DNA of 64,000 nt from Streptomyces sp. NBC_01471 (lineage in GTDB: Bacteria > Actinomycetota > Actinomycetes > Streptomycetales > Streptomycetaceae): positions 5,210,501 to 5,274,500 of the forward strand of contig NZ_CP109450.1 in assembly GCF_041438865.1 (NCBI RefSeq), written 5' to 3'. Under the pieces are notes generated by a model, which saw only the letters and a program-made list of their open reading frames with translations, was not told where the DNA came from and ran no database searches. Each line of letters begins with the position of its first letter. Within the stretch, counting starts at the first letter, position 1. The position numbers and the translations under genes are program-made. This document shows positions 16,089-24,062 of this stretch, piece after piece.

Positions 16089-18049
16089 TTCTCCTCCAGC
16101 GGGGTTGTGCCGGCGGCCGGACCGGCCGCCGGGGTGACGACGGCCAGCACCTGGTCCATCGCGACCGTCGTGCCGGGGGCGACGTCGAGTTCGGTGACCG
16201 TGCCCGCGTGCGGGGCGGTGATCAGGTGCTCCATCTTCATCGCCTCGACCACCAACAGGCCCTGACCCGCGACCACGTCGTCACCGGTGGCGACCTTGAC
16301 CACGGTGACCGTGCCCGGCATCGGCGCGGTCAGCGAACCGGCCCCGCCCCGGCCTGCCGCCGCGTCCAGCGTGGTTTGCACGGGGTCGTGGTCCTGGACG
16401 TGCCAGGCGTCGCCGTCCCGGCCGAGCCAGTCCCCGGCGCGGTGGAAGGTGTGCACGGTCCCGTCGACCGTCACCGACACGGTGTCCGGTGTGACCCGGC
16501 CCTCGCCGCCGGTCAGCACCGCCTCGTGCCCGGGGATCTGGAGCCACTGCGTCACCGGCAGCGGGGCGCCGCCCAGCCGCCAGCCGCTCGGCACCGAGAA
16601 CGGGTCGGTCCAGCCGCCGGCGTCCGGCTCCGGGGCCCGCCCGGCCGTCCGTACCGCGGCCGCCGCCGTGTACACCTCGGGCGGCACCGTGTCCGGCACC
16701 AGGCCGTCCGCCTCCCGCTCCACCAGCCCGGTGTCCAGCTCGCCCGCCACCACCGCCGGGTGGGCGAGCAGCCGCCGCAGGAAGCCCGCGTTGGTCGGGA
16801 CGCCCAGGGTGACCGTGGCGGCCAGCGCGGCCCGCAGCCTGCGCAGCGCCGTCGCGCGGTCCGGGCCGTACGCGATGACCTTCGACAGCATCGGGTCGTA
16901 GCGGCTGCCGACCTCCACGCCCTCGCTGAGGCCCGAGTCGGTCCGTACGCCGTGGCCCTCGGGTTCACGCAGCGCCAGCACCGTGCCGCCGGACGGCAGG
17001 AAGCCGCGGGCCGGGTCCTCCGCGCAGACCCGCGCCTCGATGGCGTGCCCGGTGAGCCTGATGTCCTTCTGCTCGTACGGCAGCCGCTCACCCGCGGCGA
17101 CCCGCAGCTGCCACTCCACCAGGTCGAGGCCGGTGATCAGCTCGGTCACCGGGTGCTCGACCTGGAGGCGGGTGTTCATCTCCATGAAGTAGTACGCGGA
17201 CGGGTCGCCGCCGGGGACGATGAACTCCACCGTGCCCGCGCCCGTGTACCCGCAGCTGCGCGCCGCCTGGACGGCGGCCTCGCCCATCGCGGCCCGGGTC
17301 GCCTCGTCCAGCAGGACCGACGGCGCCTCCTCGATGATCTTCTGGTGGCGGCGCTGGAGGGAGCACTCGCGCTCACCCAGGTGCACGACGTTCCCGTGGG
17401 CGTCCGCGAGGACCTGGATCTCGATGTGGCGCGGGCGGTCGATCCACCGCTCCACCAGCAGCGTGTCGTCGCCGAACGAGGACCGCGCCTCGCGCCGGGC
17501 CGAGGCGATCTCCTCGGCGAGCAGCGCCTCGTCGCGGACCAGGTGCATGCCCTTGCCGCCGCCGCCCGCCGACGGCTTCAGCAGCACGGGCATCCCGATC
17601 TCCCGTGCGGATGCGGCCAGTTCGGCGTCGGAGAGCCCGCTGCCCGACGAGCCGGGGACCACCGGGACGCCCGCGGCCTCCACGGTCGCCTTGGCGCGGA
17701 TCTTGTCGCCCATCAGGGAGATCGCCGAAGCGGGCGGCCCGATGAAGACCAGGCCCGCGTCGGCGCACGCCTGGGCGAACTCCGCGTTCTCGGCGAGGAA
17801 CCCGTACCCGGGATGGACCGCCTGCGCGCCGGAGCGCGCCGCCGCTCCGAGGAGCCGCTCCACCGACAGATAGCTCTCGGCGGCGGGCGCCGGACCGAGC
17901 CGGACGGCGGTGTCCGCCTCCCGTACGTGCCGGGCGTCGGCGTCCGCGTCGCTGTAGACGGCGACCGAGCGGATGCCCAGCTCCCGCAGCGTACGGATGA
18001 CGCGCACGGCGATCTCGCCCCGGTTGGCGATCAGAACGCTGTCGAACAT
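16085..18049 (-). CDS. accA1: Acyl-CoA carboxylase alpha subunit (biotin carboxylase plus BCCP), 3-methylcrotonyl-CoA type
   Basis: A 654-residue biotin-dependent carboxylase alpha subunit. The biotin carboxylase part (residues 1-445) has LIANRGEIAVRVIRT, the ATP-grasp loop KPSAGGGGKGMH and EMNTRLQVEHPVTE. The C-terminal BCCP domain carries the biotinyl-lysine motif VEAMKMEH near residue 605. With the beta subunit immediately upstream it should carboxylate 3-methylcrotonyl-CoA (leucine route); short-chain acyl-CoA use is also possible. The ATG at 18049 has GAGGGTGG upstream; MRVD at 18061 is an alternative. The symbol follows the S. avermitilis accD1A1 naming as I recall it. Confidence 0.92.
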   Translation of the reverse strand: MFDSVLIANRGEIAVRVIRTLRELGIRSVAVYSDADADARHVREADTAVRLGPAPAAESYLSVERLLGAAARSGAQAVHPGYGFLAENAEFAQACADAGLVFIGPPASAISLMGDKIRAKATVEAAGVPVVPGSSGSGLSDAELAASAREIGMPVLLKPSAGGGGKGMHLVRDEALLAEEIASARREARSSFGDDTLLVERWIDRPRHIEIQVLADAHGNVVHLGERECSLQRRHQKIIEEAPSVLLDEATRAAMGEAAVQAARSCGYTGAGTVEFIVPGGDPSAYYFMEMNTRLQVEHPVTELITGLDLVEWQLRVAAGERLPYEQKDIRLTGHAIEARVCAEDPARGFLPSGGTVLALREPEGHGVRTDSGLSEGVEVGSRYDPMLSKVIAYGPDRATALRRLRAALAATVTLGVPTNAGFLRRLLAHPAVVAGELDTGLVEREADGLVPDTVPPEVYTAAAAVRTAGRAPEPDAGGWTDPFSVPSGWRLGGAPLPVTQWLQIPGHEAVLTGGEGRVTPDTVSVTVDGTVHTFHRAGDWLGRDGDAWHVQDHDPVQTTLDAAAGRGGAGSLTAPMPGTVTVVKVATGDDVVAGQGLLVVEAMKMEHLITAPHAGTVTELDVAPGTTVAMDQVLAVVTPAAGPAAGTTPLEEK

Positions 18050-18102
18050 GTCCACCCTCATCAGATCCGTCTCCGGCACCCTCATCACATCGGCCACCCC
18101 CG

Positions 18103-19725
18103 TCACATCCGGAAGACGCCGTAGCCGGGCGCCGTCCGGTCCTTCTGGGGCAGCGGCGCGTTGGCGCAGGCGGTCAGCGCGAGGCCGACGACCTGCCGGG
18201 TCTCCAGCGGGTCGATCACCCCGTCGTCCCAGAGCCTGGCCGTCGCGTAGTAGGCGTTCCCCTGCTCCTCGTACTGCGCGCGAACCGGGGCCTTGAACGC
18301 CTCTTCGTCCTCGGCGCTCCAGTCGTCGCCCAGCTGGTCGCGCTTGACCGTGGCCAGGACGGAAGCGGCCTGCTCGCCGCCCATCACCGAGATCTTGGCG
18401 TTCGGCCACATCCACAGGAAGCGCGGCGAGTAGGCCCGCCCGCACATCGAGTAGTTCCCCGCGCCGTAGGACCCGCCGACGACCACGGTCAGCTTCGGCA
18501 CCCGGGTGCAGGCCACCGCCGTCACCATCTTGGCGCCGTGCTTGGCGATCCCGCCCGCCTCGTAGTCCCGGCCGACCATGAAGCCGGAGATGTTCTGGAG
18601 GAAGAGCAGCGGAATGCCGCGCTGGTCGCACAGCTCGATGAAGTGCGCGCCCTTCTGGGCGGATTCGGAGAAGAGGATGCCGTTGTTGGCGACGATGCCG
18701 ACCGGATGGCCGTGGATCCGGGCGAAGCCGGTGATCAGCGTCGTCCCGAACTCCGCCTTGAACTCGGCGAACCGCGAGCCGTCCGTGAGCCGCGCGATCA
18801 CCTCGCGTACGTCGTAGGGCGTACGGGAGTCGACCGGCACCGCGCCGTACAGCCCGGCCGGGTCCACCTTCGGCTCCTCCACCGGCTCCACGGACCAGGG
18901 GAGCGGGGTGCGCCCGGGCAGCGTGGAGACGATGGTCCGGACGATGCGCAGCGCGTGCGCGTCGTCCTCCGCGAGGTGATCGGTGACGCCCGAGGTCCGC
19001 GAGTGCACCTCGCCGCCGCCCAGCTCCTCGGCCGTGACGACCTCGCCGGTCGCGGCCTTCACCAGCGGCGGGCCGCCCAGGAAGATCGTGCCCTGGTTGC
19101 GGACGATCACCGCTTCGTCGCTCATCGCCGGGACGTACGCGCCGCCCGCCGTGCAGGAGCCGAGCACGGCGGCGATCTGCGGGATGCCCGCGCCCGACAT
19201 CCGGGCCTGGTTGTAGAAGATCCGGCCGAAGTGGTCGCGGTCGGGGAAGACCTCGTCCTGCATCGGCAGGAAGGCACCGCCCGAGTCGACCAGGTACACG
19301 CACGGCAGCCGGTTCTCCAGGGCCACCTCCTGGGCGCGCAGGTGCTTCTTCACGGTCATCGGGTAGTACGTGCCGCCCTTGACCGTCGCGTCATTGGCGA
19401 CCACCACCACCTCGCGGCCGCTGACCCGGCCGATCCCGGCGATGACCCCGGCGGCGGGTGCGGCCCCGCCGTACAGGCCGTCGGCGGCCAGCGGCGCGAT
19501 CTCCAGGAAGGGCGAGCCCGGGTCCAGCAGGGTGTCGACGCGGTCGCGCGGCAGCAGCTTCCCGCGCGCCACATGGCGGGCCCGCGACTTCTCGCCGCCG
19601 CCGAGCCGTGCGGTCGCCAGCCTGGTCCGCAGCTCGTCGGCGAGTGCCTCGTGCGCCGCCTCGTTGGCCCGCCAGGCCTCCGAAGCGGGATCGGCCGCAC
19701 TCGTCAGGACTGGTGCCTGCTGCAT
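18103..19725 (-). CDS. accD1: Acyl-CoA carboxylase beta subunit, 3-methylcrotonyl-CoA type
   Basis: A 540-residue carboxyltransferase. Oxyanion-hole glycines are visible in GSCTAGGAYVPAMSDE and in VGGSYGAGNYSMCGRA; RDHFGRIFYNQARMSGAG and FLWMWPNAKISVMGGEQAA are typical of methylcrotonyl-CoA carboxylase beta subunits (MccB/LiuB) rather than PccB. First gene of the operon accD1-accA1-hmgL-acdH, divergent from the TetR gene, with two operators between. Pathway: leucine/isovalerate degradation, feeding acetyl-CoA and acetoacetate. Fifty-three bases separate it from the alpha subunit gene. Confidence 0.93.
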   Translation of the reverse strand: MQQAPVLTSAADPASEAWRANEAAHEALADELRTRLATARLGGGEKSRARHVARGKLLPRDRVDTLLDPGSPFLEIAPLAADGLYGGAAPAAGVIAGIGRVSGREVVVVANDATVKGGTYYPMTVKKHLRAQEVALENRLPCVYLVDSGGAFLPMQDEVFPDRDHFGRIFYNQARMSGAGIPQIAAVLGSCTAGGAYVPAMSDEAVIVRNQGTIFLGGPPLVKAATGEVVTAEELGGGEVHSRTSGVTDHLAEDDAHALRIVRTIVSTLPGRTPLPWSVEPVEEPKVDPAGLYGAVPVDSRTPYDVREVIARLTDGSRFAEFKAEFGTTLITGFARIHGHPVGIVANNGILFSESAQKGAHFIELCDQRGIPLLFLQNISGFMVGRDYEAGGIAKHGAKMVTAVACTRVPKLTVVVGGSYGAGNYSMCGRAYSPRFLWMWPNAKISVMGGEQAASVLATVKRDQLGDDWSAEDEEAFKAPVRAQYEEQGNAYYATARLWDDGVIDPLETRQVVGLALTACANAPLPQKDRTAPGYGVFRM

Positions 19726-19798
19726 CGGTCGGGCCCCCTCTGCTCTTCTGTCTGCTCTGTGCCGATGTGGTCCCGACCATCCCTACCCGGTCGGGGCG

Positions 19799-19842
19799 GT
19801 TAGTGATCGTTAACACCTGTCGTCAGGTTAACGCTCGCTAAC
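19799..19842. promoter_or_regulatory. Paired TetR operators between accD1 and the TetR gene
   Basis: GTTAGTGATCGTTAAC (19799-19814) and GTTAACGCTCGCTAAC (19827-19842) are inverted relative to each other and each is itself a near palindrome of the form GTTAR-N6-YTAAC. They match the GTTAA-N6-TTAAC site I recall for AccR of S. avermitilis. One site faces each divergent gene. Confidence 0.75.
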
Positions 19843-19857
19843 CCCGCTGTCTAGAAT
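19828..19857 (+). promoter_or_regulatory. Promoter of the TetR gene, leaderless architecture
   Basis: A -10 hexamer TAGAAT (19852-19857) lies exactly six bases before the ATG at 19864, so transcription would start at or next to the start codon. No ribosome-binding site is present. A weak -35 (TTAACG, 19828-19833) overlaps the second operator, which would allow autorepression. Confidence 0.6.
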
Positions 19858-19863
19858 GGATCC

Positions 19864-20490
19864 ATGAGCACCAGGACGGACGCCCCGACGCGGCGCGAGC
19901 AGATCCTCAAGGAGGCCGCGCGCCTCTTCGCCGAGCGCGGTTTCCACGGCGTCGGCGTGGACGAGATAGGTGCGGCGGTGGGCATCAGCGGCCCCGGCCT
20001 CTACCGGCACTTCGCCGGCAAGGACGCGATGCTCGCCGAGCTGCTCGTCGGGATCAGCGAGCGGCTGCTCGACGGCGGCCGGACGCGGGCGGAGCGGGCG
20101 GCGGGCGGCCCGGCCGCGGTCCTCGCCTCGCTGATCGACGGGCACATCGACTTCGCGCTCGACGACCGCCCGCTGATCACGGTCCACGACCGTGAGCTGG
20201 ACCGGCTGCGCGACAGCGACCGCAAGGCGGTCCGCAGGCTCCAGCGGCAGTACGTCGAGCTGTGGGTCACCGTCGTGCGCGAGCTGTACCCGCACACCCC
20301 GGAGCAGGAGGCCCGCGCGGCCGTGCACGCGGTCTTCGGCCTGCTGAACTCCACCCCGCACCTGGGCACCGGCGGCCTGCCCGGCCGCACCACCACCGGC
20401 GCGCTGCTGCGCCGCCTGGCGCACGGGGCCTTCGAGGCGCTGGACCGGGTGCCGGCCCGCGCACAGGGCGAGGCACCGGCGGCCGGCTGA
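19864..20490 (+). CDS. TetR-family regulator of the leucine/acyl-CoA operon (AccR-like)
   Basis: A 208-residue TetR regulator. The N-terminal helix-turn-helix is REQILKEAARLFAERGFHG with GPGLYRHFAGKDAML. The C-terminal ligand domain is of the TetR_C_33-like acyl-CoA type. It is divergent from the accD1-accA1-hmgL-acdH operon and two matching operators lie in the shared 138-base gap, so it should repress both directions and respond to short-chain acyl-CoA. The ATG is not preceded by an RBS and the promoter geometry implies a leaderless mRNA. Function in homologues is recalled, not tested here. Confidence 0.92.
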   Translation: MSTRTDAPTRREQILKEAARLFAERGFHGVGVDEIGAAVGISGPGLYRHFAGKDAMLAELLVGISERLLDGGRTRAERAAGGPAAVLASLIDGHIDFALDDRPLITVHDRELDRLRDSDRKAVRRLQRQYVELWVTVVRELYPHTPEQEARAAVHAVFGLLNSTPHLGTGGLPGRTTTGALLRRLAHGAFEALDRVPARAQGEAPAAG

Positions 20491-20614
20491 CGCGGGCCGC
20501 GGTGGCCGGCCGACGTACGGCTGTGGGGCAGGCGGGGCTGTGCGGGGCCGGTGCGCCCCCGGTATCCGCCGGTACCGGACTGACGGCGACGGGCCCTGGC
20601 GGCACAATGGGCTC

Positions 20615-21394
20615 ATGCCGATACCCAGCCGTGCCGAACTCGTCGACCACCTCGTCCGCACCCGGATCGCCGGAAACGTCGCCACGCCCCGCGACAACAA
20701 CCTCTCCCACTACCGCAAGCTCTCCAACGGTGACCGGCACTTCTGGCTGGGGCTCGAACTCGGTGACCGCTGGTCCGACGAGCAGGACGTGCTCGCCGTG
20801 ATGGCCGAGCGGTGCGGTGTCAGCGACGACCCGGAGCACCGGCAGGGCCAGGACACCATCGACCCGGAGCTGACGGTCGACGCCCTGGACCGGATGGCCG
20901 CCCGGCTGCGGAAGGCGGCCGAGGGCAGCGAGAGCGTGCTGTTCGCCACCGGACACCCCGGCGGGCTGCTCGACGTGCACCGGGCCACCGCGGACGCGCT
21001 GCGCGCGGCGGGCTGCGAGATCGTACGGATTCCGGGCGGGCTCAGCGCCGACGAGGGGATGGTCTTCCAGTTCGCCGACGTGGCGATGCTGGAGCGCGGC
21101 GCGACCCTCTGGCACACCCACTCGCCCGAGCCGATGCGGGCCATCCTCGACGGCCTGGAGCGCGCGGGCAGGCCGCTCCCCGACCTGGTCGTCGCCGACC
21201 ACGGCTGGGCGGGCTGCGCGGGCCAGCGCGGACTGGACTCGATCGGCTACGCGGACTGCAACGACCCGGCGCTCTTCCTGGGTGAGGCCGAGGGAACCCT
21301 CCAGGTCACCGTCCCGCTCGACGACCACGTCACCGATCCGCGCTTCTACGACCCGATGACGGCGTACCTGCTGGACGCGGCAGGGCTGGGCTGA
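20615..21394 (+). CDS. Conserved phosphatase-like protein of actinobacteria
   Basis: A 259-residue cytoplasmic protein without signal or membrane segments. Homologues in Streptomyces are, as I recall, annotated simply as phosphatase; conserved-looking segments are ATPRDNNLSHYRKLSNGDRHFW, ATGHPGGLLDVHRA, LWHTHSPEPM, VVADHGWAGCAGQRG and SIGYADCNDPALF. The Asp/His-rich VVADHGWAG and YADCNDPALF stretches could bind metal. Substrate unknown. A -10-like CACAAT lies six bases before the ATG, again suggesting a leaderless mRNA. It follows the TetR gene by 124 bases on the same strand. Confidence 0.75.
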   Translation: MPIPSRAELVDHLVRTRIAGNVATPRDNNLSHYRKLSNGDRHFWLGLELGDRWSDEQDVLAVMAERCGVSDDPEHRQGQDTIDPELTVDALDRMAARLRKAAEGSESVLFATGHPGGLLDVHRATADALRAAGCEIVRIPGGLSADEGMVFQFADVAMLERGATLWHTHSPEPMRAILDGLERAGRPLPDLVVADHGWAGCAGQRGLDSIGYADCNDPALFLGEAEGTLQVTVPLDDHVTDPRFYDPMTAYLLDAAGLG

Positions 21395-21443
21395 CAGGCG
21401 GCGGGCCGGACCGGCCTCGGCGGGCCGGGCGCGACCCGCCGCG

Positions 21444-22316
21444 TCAGCGCGGGACCCGGATGACGCCCTCCTGGATCACCGTGACCGCCAGTTGCCCGTC
21501 CTGGGTGTAGATCCGGGCCTGCCCGAGACCGCGTCCGCCGGACGACGACGGGGACTCCTGGTCGTACAGCAGCCACTCGTCGGCCCGGAACGGGCGGTGG
21601 AACCACATCGCGTGGTCCAGGCTGGCGCCGACCACGTCCCCGACCGCCCAGCCGCCCCGCCCGTGGGCGAGCAGCACCGAGTCGAGCAGCGTCATGTCCG
21701 AGACGTACGTCGCGAGGCAGACGTGCAGCAGCGGGTCGTCCGCCAGCTTTCCGTTCGTACGGAACCAGACCTGCGAGCGCGGTTCGCGCGGGGTGCCGAC
21801 GCTGCCGAACGGCGGGGCGTCCACGTACCGCAGATCGACCGCCGCACGGGCCTCGATCAGCCGGTCCACGACCCCCGGCTCCAGGAAGCTGTCCGCGTAC
21901 CGGGGCAGCATCTCGGCGGCCGTCGGCAGCGTCTCCGGGTCGGGTGCGTCCGGCATCGCCGTCTGGTGGTCGAGCCCCTCCTCGTACGTCTGGAACGACG
22001 CCGAGAGATGGAAGATCGGCTGCCCGTGCTGGACGGCGACGACCCGGCGCGTGGTGAAGGAGCGGCCGTCCCGGATGCGGTCGACCGTGTACACGATCGG
22101 CGCGCCCGGGTCGCCGGGGCGCAGGAAGTACGCGTGCAGCGAGTGGGCCGTCCTGTCGTCCGGCACGGTGCGCCCGGCGGCGACCAGGGCCTGGGCGGCG
22201 ACCTGGCCGCCGAAGACGCGCGGCACGACGGCGGAGCGGCTCAGGCCGCGGAAGATGTCCTGCTCGATCCGCTCCAGATCGAGCAGATCGAGCAGGGACT
22301 CAAGTGCCAGGTTCAT
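21444..22316 (-). CDS. tesB: Acyl-CoA thioesterase II (TesB type)
   Basis: A 290-residue double hot-dog thioesterase that hydrolyses acyl-CoA to free acid and CoA. Visible: RVFGGQVAAQALVAAGRTV, LHAYFLRPGDP, IRDGRSFTTRRVVAVQHG, and in the second half LDHAMWFHRPFRADEWLLYDQ. The Asp in SLDHAMWF, and the downstream Ser/Gln region, correspond to the TesB active site. It lies 46 bases after the acyl-CoA dehydrogenase gene on the minus strand and is probably co-transcribed, pairing beta-oxidation with CoA release. Length is normal. Confidence 0.93.
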   Translation of the reverse strand: MNLALESLLDLLDLERIEQDIFRGLSRSAVVPRVFGGQVAAQALVAAGRTVPDDRTAHSLHAYFLRPGDPGAPIVYTVDRIRDGRSFTTRRVVAVQHGQPIFHLSASFQTYEEGLDHQTAMPDAPDPETLPTAAEMLPRYADSFLEPGVVDRLIEARAAVDLRYVDAPPFGSVGTPREPRSQVWFRTNGKLADDPLLHVCLATYVSDMTLLDSVLLAHGRGGWAVGDVVGASLDHAMWFHRPFRADEWLLYDQESPSSSGGRGLGQARIYTQDGQLAVTVIQEGVIRVPR

Positions 22317-22362
22317 AGCTGTATTTCTACAAGGTCGCTCTGCGGCGTATCTCCGGGTGCCT

Positions 22363-23520
22363 CTACAGACCCATGCTCTTGGCGATGATCATCTTCATGA
22401 CCTCGCTGGTGCCGCCGTAGATCCGGTTGACCCGGTTGTCGGCGTACAGGCGGGCGATCGGGTACTCGTTCATGTAGCCGTAACCACCGTGCAGCTGGAG
22501 GCACTTGTCGATCACGCGGTGCGCGACCTCGGTGGTGAAGAGCTTCGCGGACGCGGCCTCGGCCGCCGACAGCTCGCCCAGGTCGTGCGCCTCCAGGGCG
22601 CGGTCGCAGACCGCCTCGGCCGCGTCCACCTCGGCCTTGCAGGCGGCCAGCTCGAACTTGGTGTTCTGGAAGGACGCGACGGTCTTGCCGAAGACCGTGC
22701 GGTCCTGGACGTACTCCTGCGCGAACCGGACGGCGGCGGCGGCCTGCGCGTACGCGCCCACCGCGATGCCGAGGCGCTCCTGCGGGAGGTTCTGCCCGAG
22801 GTAGGAGAAGCCCTTGTTCTCCTCGCCGAGCAGGTCGCCGACCGGGACCTTCACGTCGGTGAAGGAGAGCTCGGCGGTGTCGGAGGTCTTCAGGCCGAGC
22901 TTGTCGAGCTTGCGGCCGACCGCGTACCCCTCGGACTTGGTGTCGACGACGAGCAGCGATATGCCGTGCCGGCGGTCCTCGGGGGTCGGGGCGGCCGTGC
23001 GCGCGCAGACGATCACGCGGTCGGCGTGCACACCGCCGGTGATGAAGGTCTTGGCGCCGTTGAGCACGTAGTGCGTGCCGTCGTCCGAGAGCCTGGCGGT
23101 GGTCTTCATGCCGGCCAGGTCGGAACCGGTGCCCGGCTCGGTCATGGCGATGGCGTACATCGAGGCGCCGCTCACGAAGTCGGGGAGCCAGCGCTTCTTC
23201 TGCTCGTCGGTGGCGTACGCCTTCAGATACGGCAGGCAGAGCGCGACGTGCACGCCGGAACCGCCGAAGGAGACACCCGCGCGGGCGCACTCCTCGGAGA
23301 TGATCGCCTGGAACTTGAAGGACTCCTCGCCCGCGCCGCCGAACTCCTCGGGCACCTCGATGCCGAAGATCCCCAGCTCGCCGAGCTTGTGGTAGAAGTC
23401 GCGCGGCGCCTGGCCGGCGGCCAGCCACTCGTCGTACACGGGCACGACCTCGGCCTCGATGAAGGCCCGGATGGTGTCCCGGAACGCCTCGTGGTCCTCG
23501 TTGTAAACGGTACGGCGCAC
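22363..23520 (-). CDS. Acyl-CoA dehydrogenase (long/medium-chain type)
   Basis: A 385-residue FAD acyl-CoA dehydrogenase, distinct from the one at 13972-15129. Motifs: AMTEPGTGSDLAGMKTTA, FITGGVHADRVIVCART, FGKTVASFQNTKFELAACK and QLHGGYGYMNEYPIARLYAD, then RIYGGTSEVMKMIIAKS. The last segment carries the Glu typical of LCAD/IVD-like members. The start is GTG at 23520 with GAGGAG about seven bases upstream. A palindromic AAGCGCTT element at 23586-23593 lies 66 bases before the start and may bind a FadR-like TetR repressor. Leads a two-gene unit with thioesterase II. Confidence 0.92.
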   Translation of the reverse strand: MRRTVYNEDHEAFRDTIRAFIEAEVVPVYDEWLAAGQAPRDFYHKLGELGIFGIEVPEEFGGAGEESFKFQAIISEECARAGVSFGGSGVHVALCLPYLKAYATDEQKKRWLPDFVSGASMYAIAMTEPGTGSDLAGMKTTARLSDDGTHYVLNGAKTFITGGVHADRVIVCARTAAPTPEDRRHGISLLVVDTKSEGYAVGRKLDKLGLKTSDTAELSFTDVKVPVGDLLGEENKGFSYLGQNLPQERLGIAVGAYAQAAAAVRFAQEYVQDRTVFGKTVASFQNTKFELAACKAEVDAAEAVCDRALEAHDLGELSAAEAASAKLFTTEVAHRVIDKCLQLHGGYGYMNEYPIARLYADNRVNRIYGGTSEVMKMIIAKSMGL

Positions 23521-23582
23521 GGAAGGCTCCTCTGCGGTTCTGGCGTGGCCCCGGGGTCCGGTCGACCCGGCAGGCCGCTCCT

Positions 23583-23596
23583 GCTAAGCGCTTGCT
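23583..23596. promoter_or_regulatory. Candidate TetR/FadR-type operator upstream of the acyl-CoA dehydrogenase
   Basis: GCTAAGCGCTTGCT contains the perfect palindrome AAGCGCTT (23586-23593); read on the minus strand it begins AGCAAGCGCTT, a half-site pattern frequent at actinobacterial fatty-acid genes. It is 63-76 bases upstream of the GTG start. The 413-base gap 23521-23933 otherwise shows no gene. Confidence 0.4.
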
Positions 23597-23933
23597 CAGT
23601 CGAAGTTACCGGGAGGTCACCGGGGCTGTCCAGGGTGAGCCTGAGCACGCTCGGGCAAGTGACGGCGCGGGCCGGGGGAGGGGCACGGTTCCTTGGCCCC
23701 CGCGTACGGGCGGACACCTCGCCACGGCCTGTCCGGCGGAACCCTCCCGGAGCGCGGGCTGCCGCGGCTGCCTGTCCGAACAGGCAGATCAAGGGATCGG
23801 CCGGGCAGAGTCGGGTGCCCGGGTATCGTCCCCGAGGCCCTTGCGGCGCGGTCGGCCCCCGCGAAAGGATGCCGATCACGCAGCATCAGCACTCGCTGCC
23901 GACAGAACCAGCCGGAAAGAGCGCAGCGTAGTA

Positions 23934-24062
23934 ATGATCCGCGAAGTGGACGAGAGTCTCAGAATCGCACCCGACGGCGACTCGCCGACGGAATCCTGCC
24001 TCCAGGCGCCCGTACGCGCTCCCGCCCCGGGCCGGGCGGCCCGGCGTCCGGACGCGCGATGA
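23934..24062 (+). pseudogene. Short ORF starting like a DUF4255 (Pvc16-type) eCIS gene, probably truncated
   Basis: The ATG at 23934 opens MIREVDESLR, the start I associate with DUF4255/Pvc16-type eCIS baseplate or tail-terminator proteins, which are normally near 200 residues. Here the reading frame diverges at once into an Arg/Pro/Ala-rich stretch and stops after 42 residues. The stop overlaps the ATG of the AAA+ ATPase gene (ATGA), as in translationally coupled genes. I read it as the 5' remnant of a DUF4255 gene after an internal deletion, possibly kept as a coupling leader. It could also be a chance similarity over ten residues. Confidence 0.45.

Noticed and set aside
16085..19303. A single 1072-residue minus-strand frame covering both carboxylase subunits
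   Set aside because: Upstream of about 18061 it is an Arg/Gly-rich shadow of the beta subunit gene in another frame; the alpha subunit starts at 18049.
23693..24058. N-terminal extension of the AAA+ ATPase back to 23693
   Set aside because: The extra 122 residues are Arg/Pro/Ser-rich with no conserved feature; the ATGA overlap at 24059 fits the real start better.
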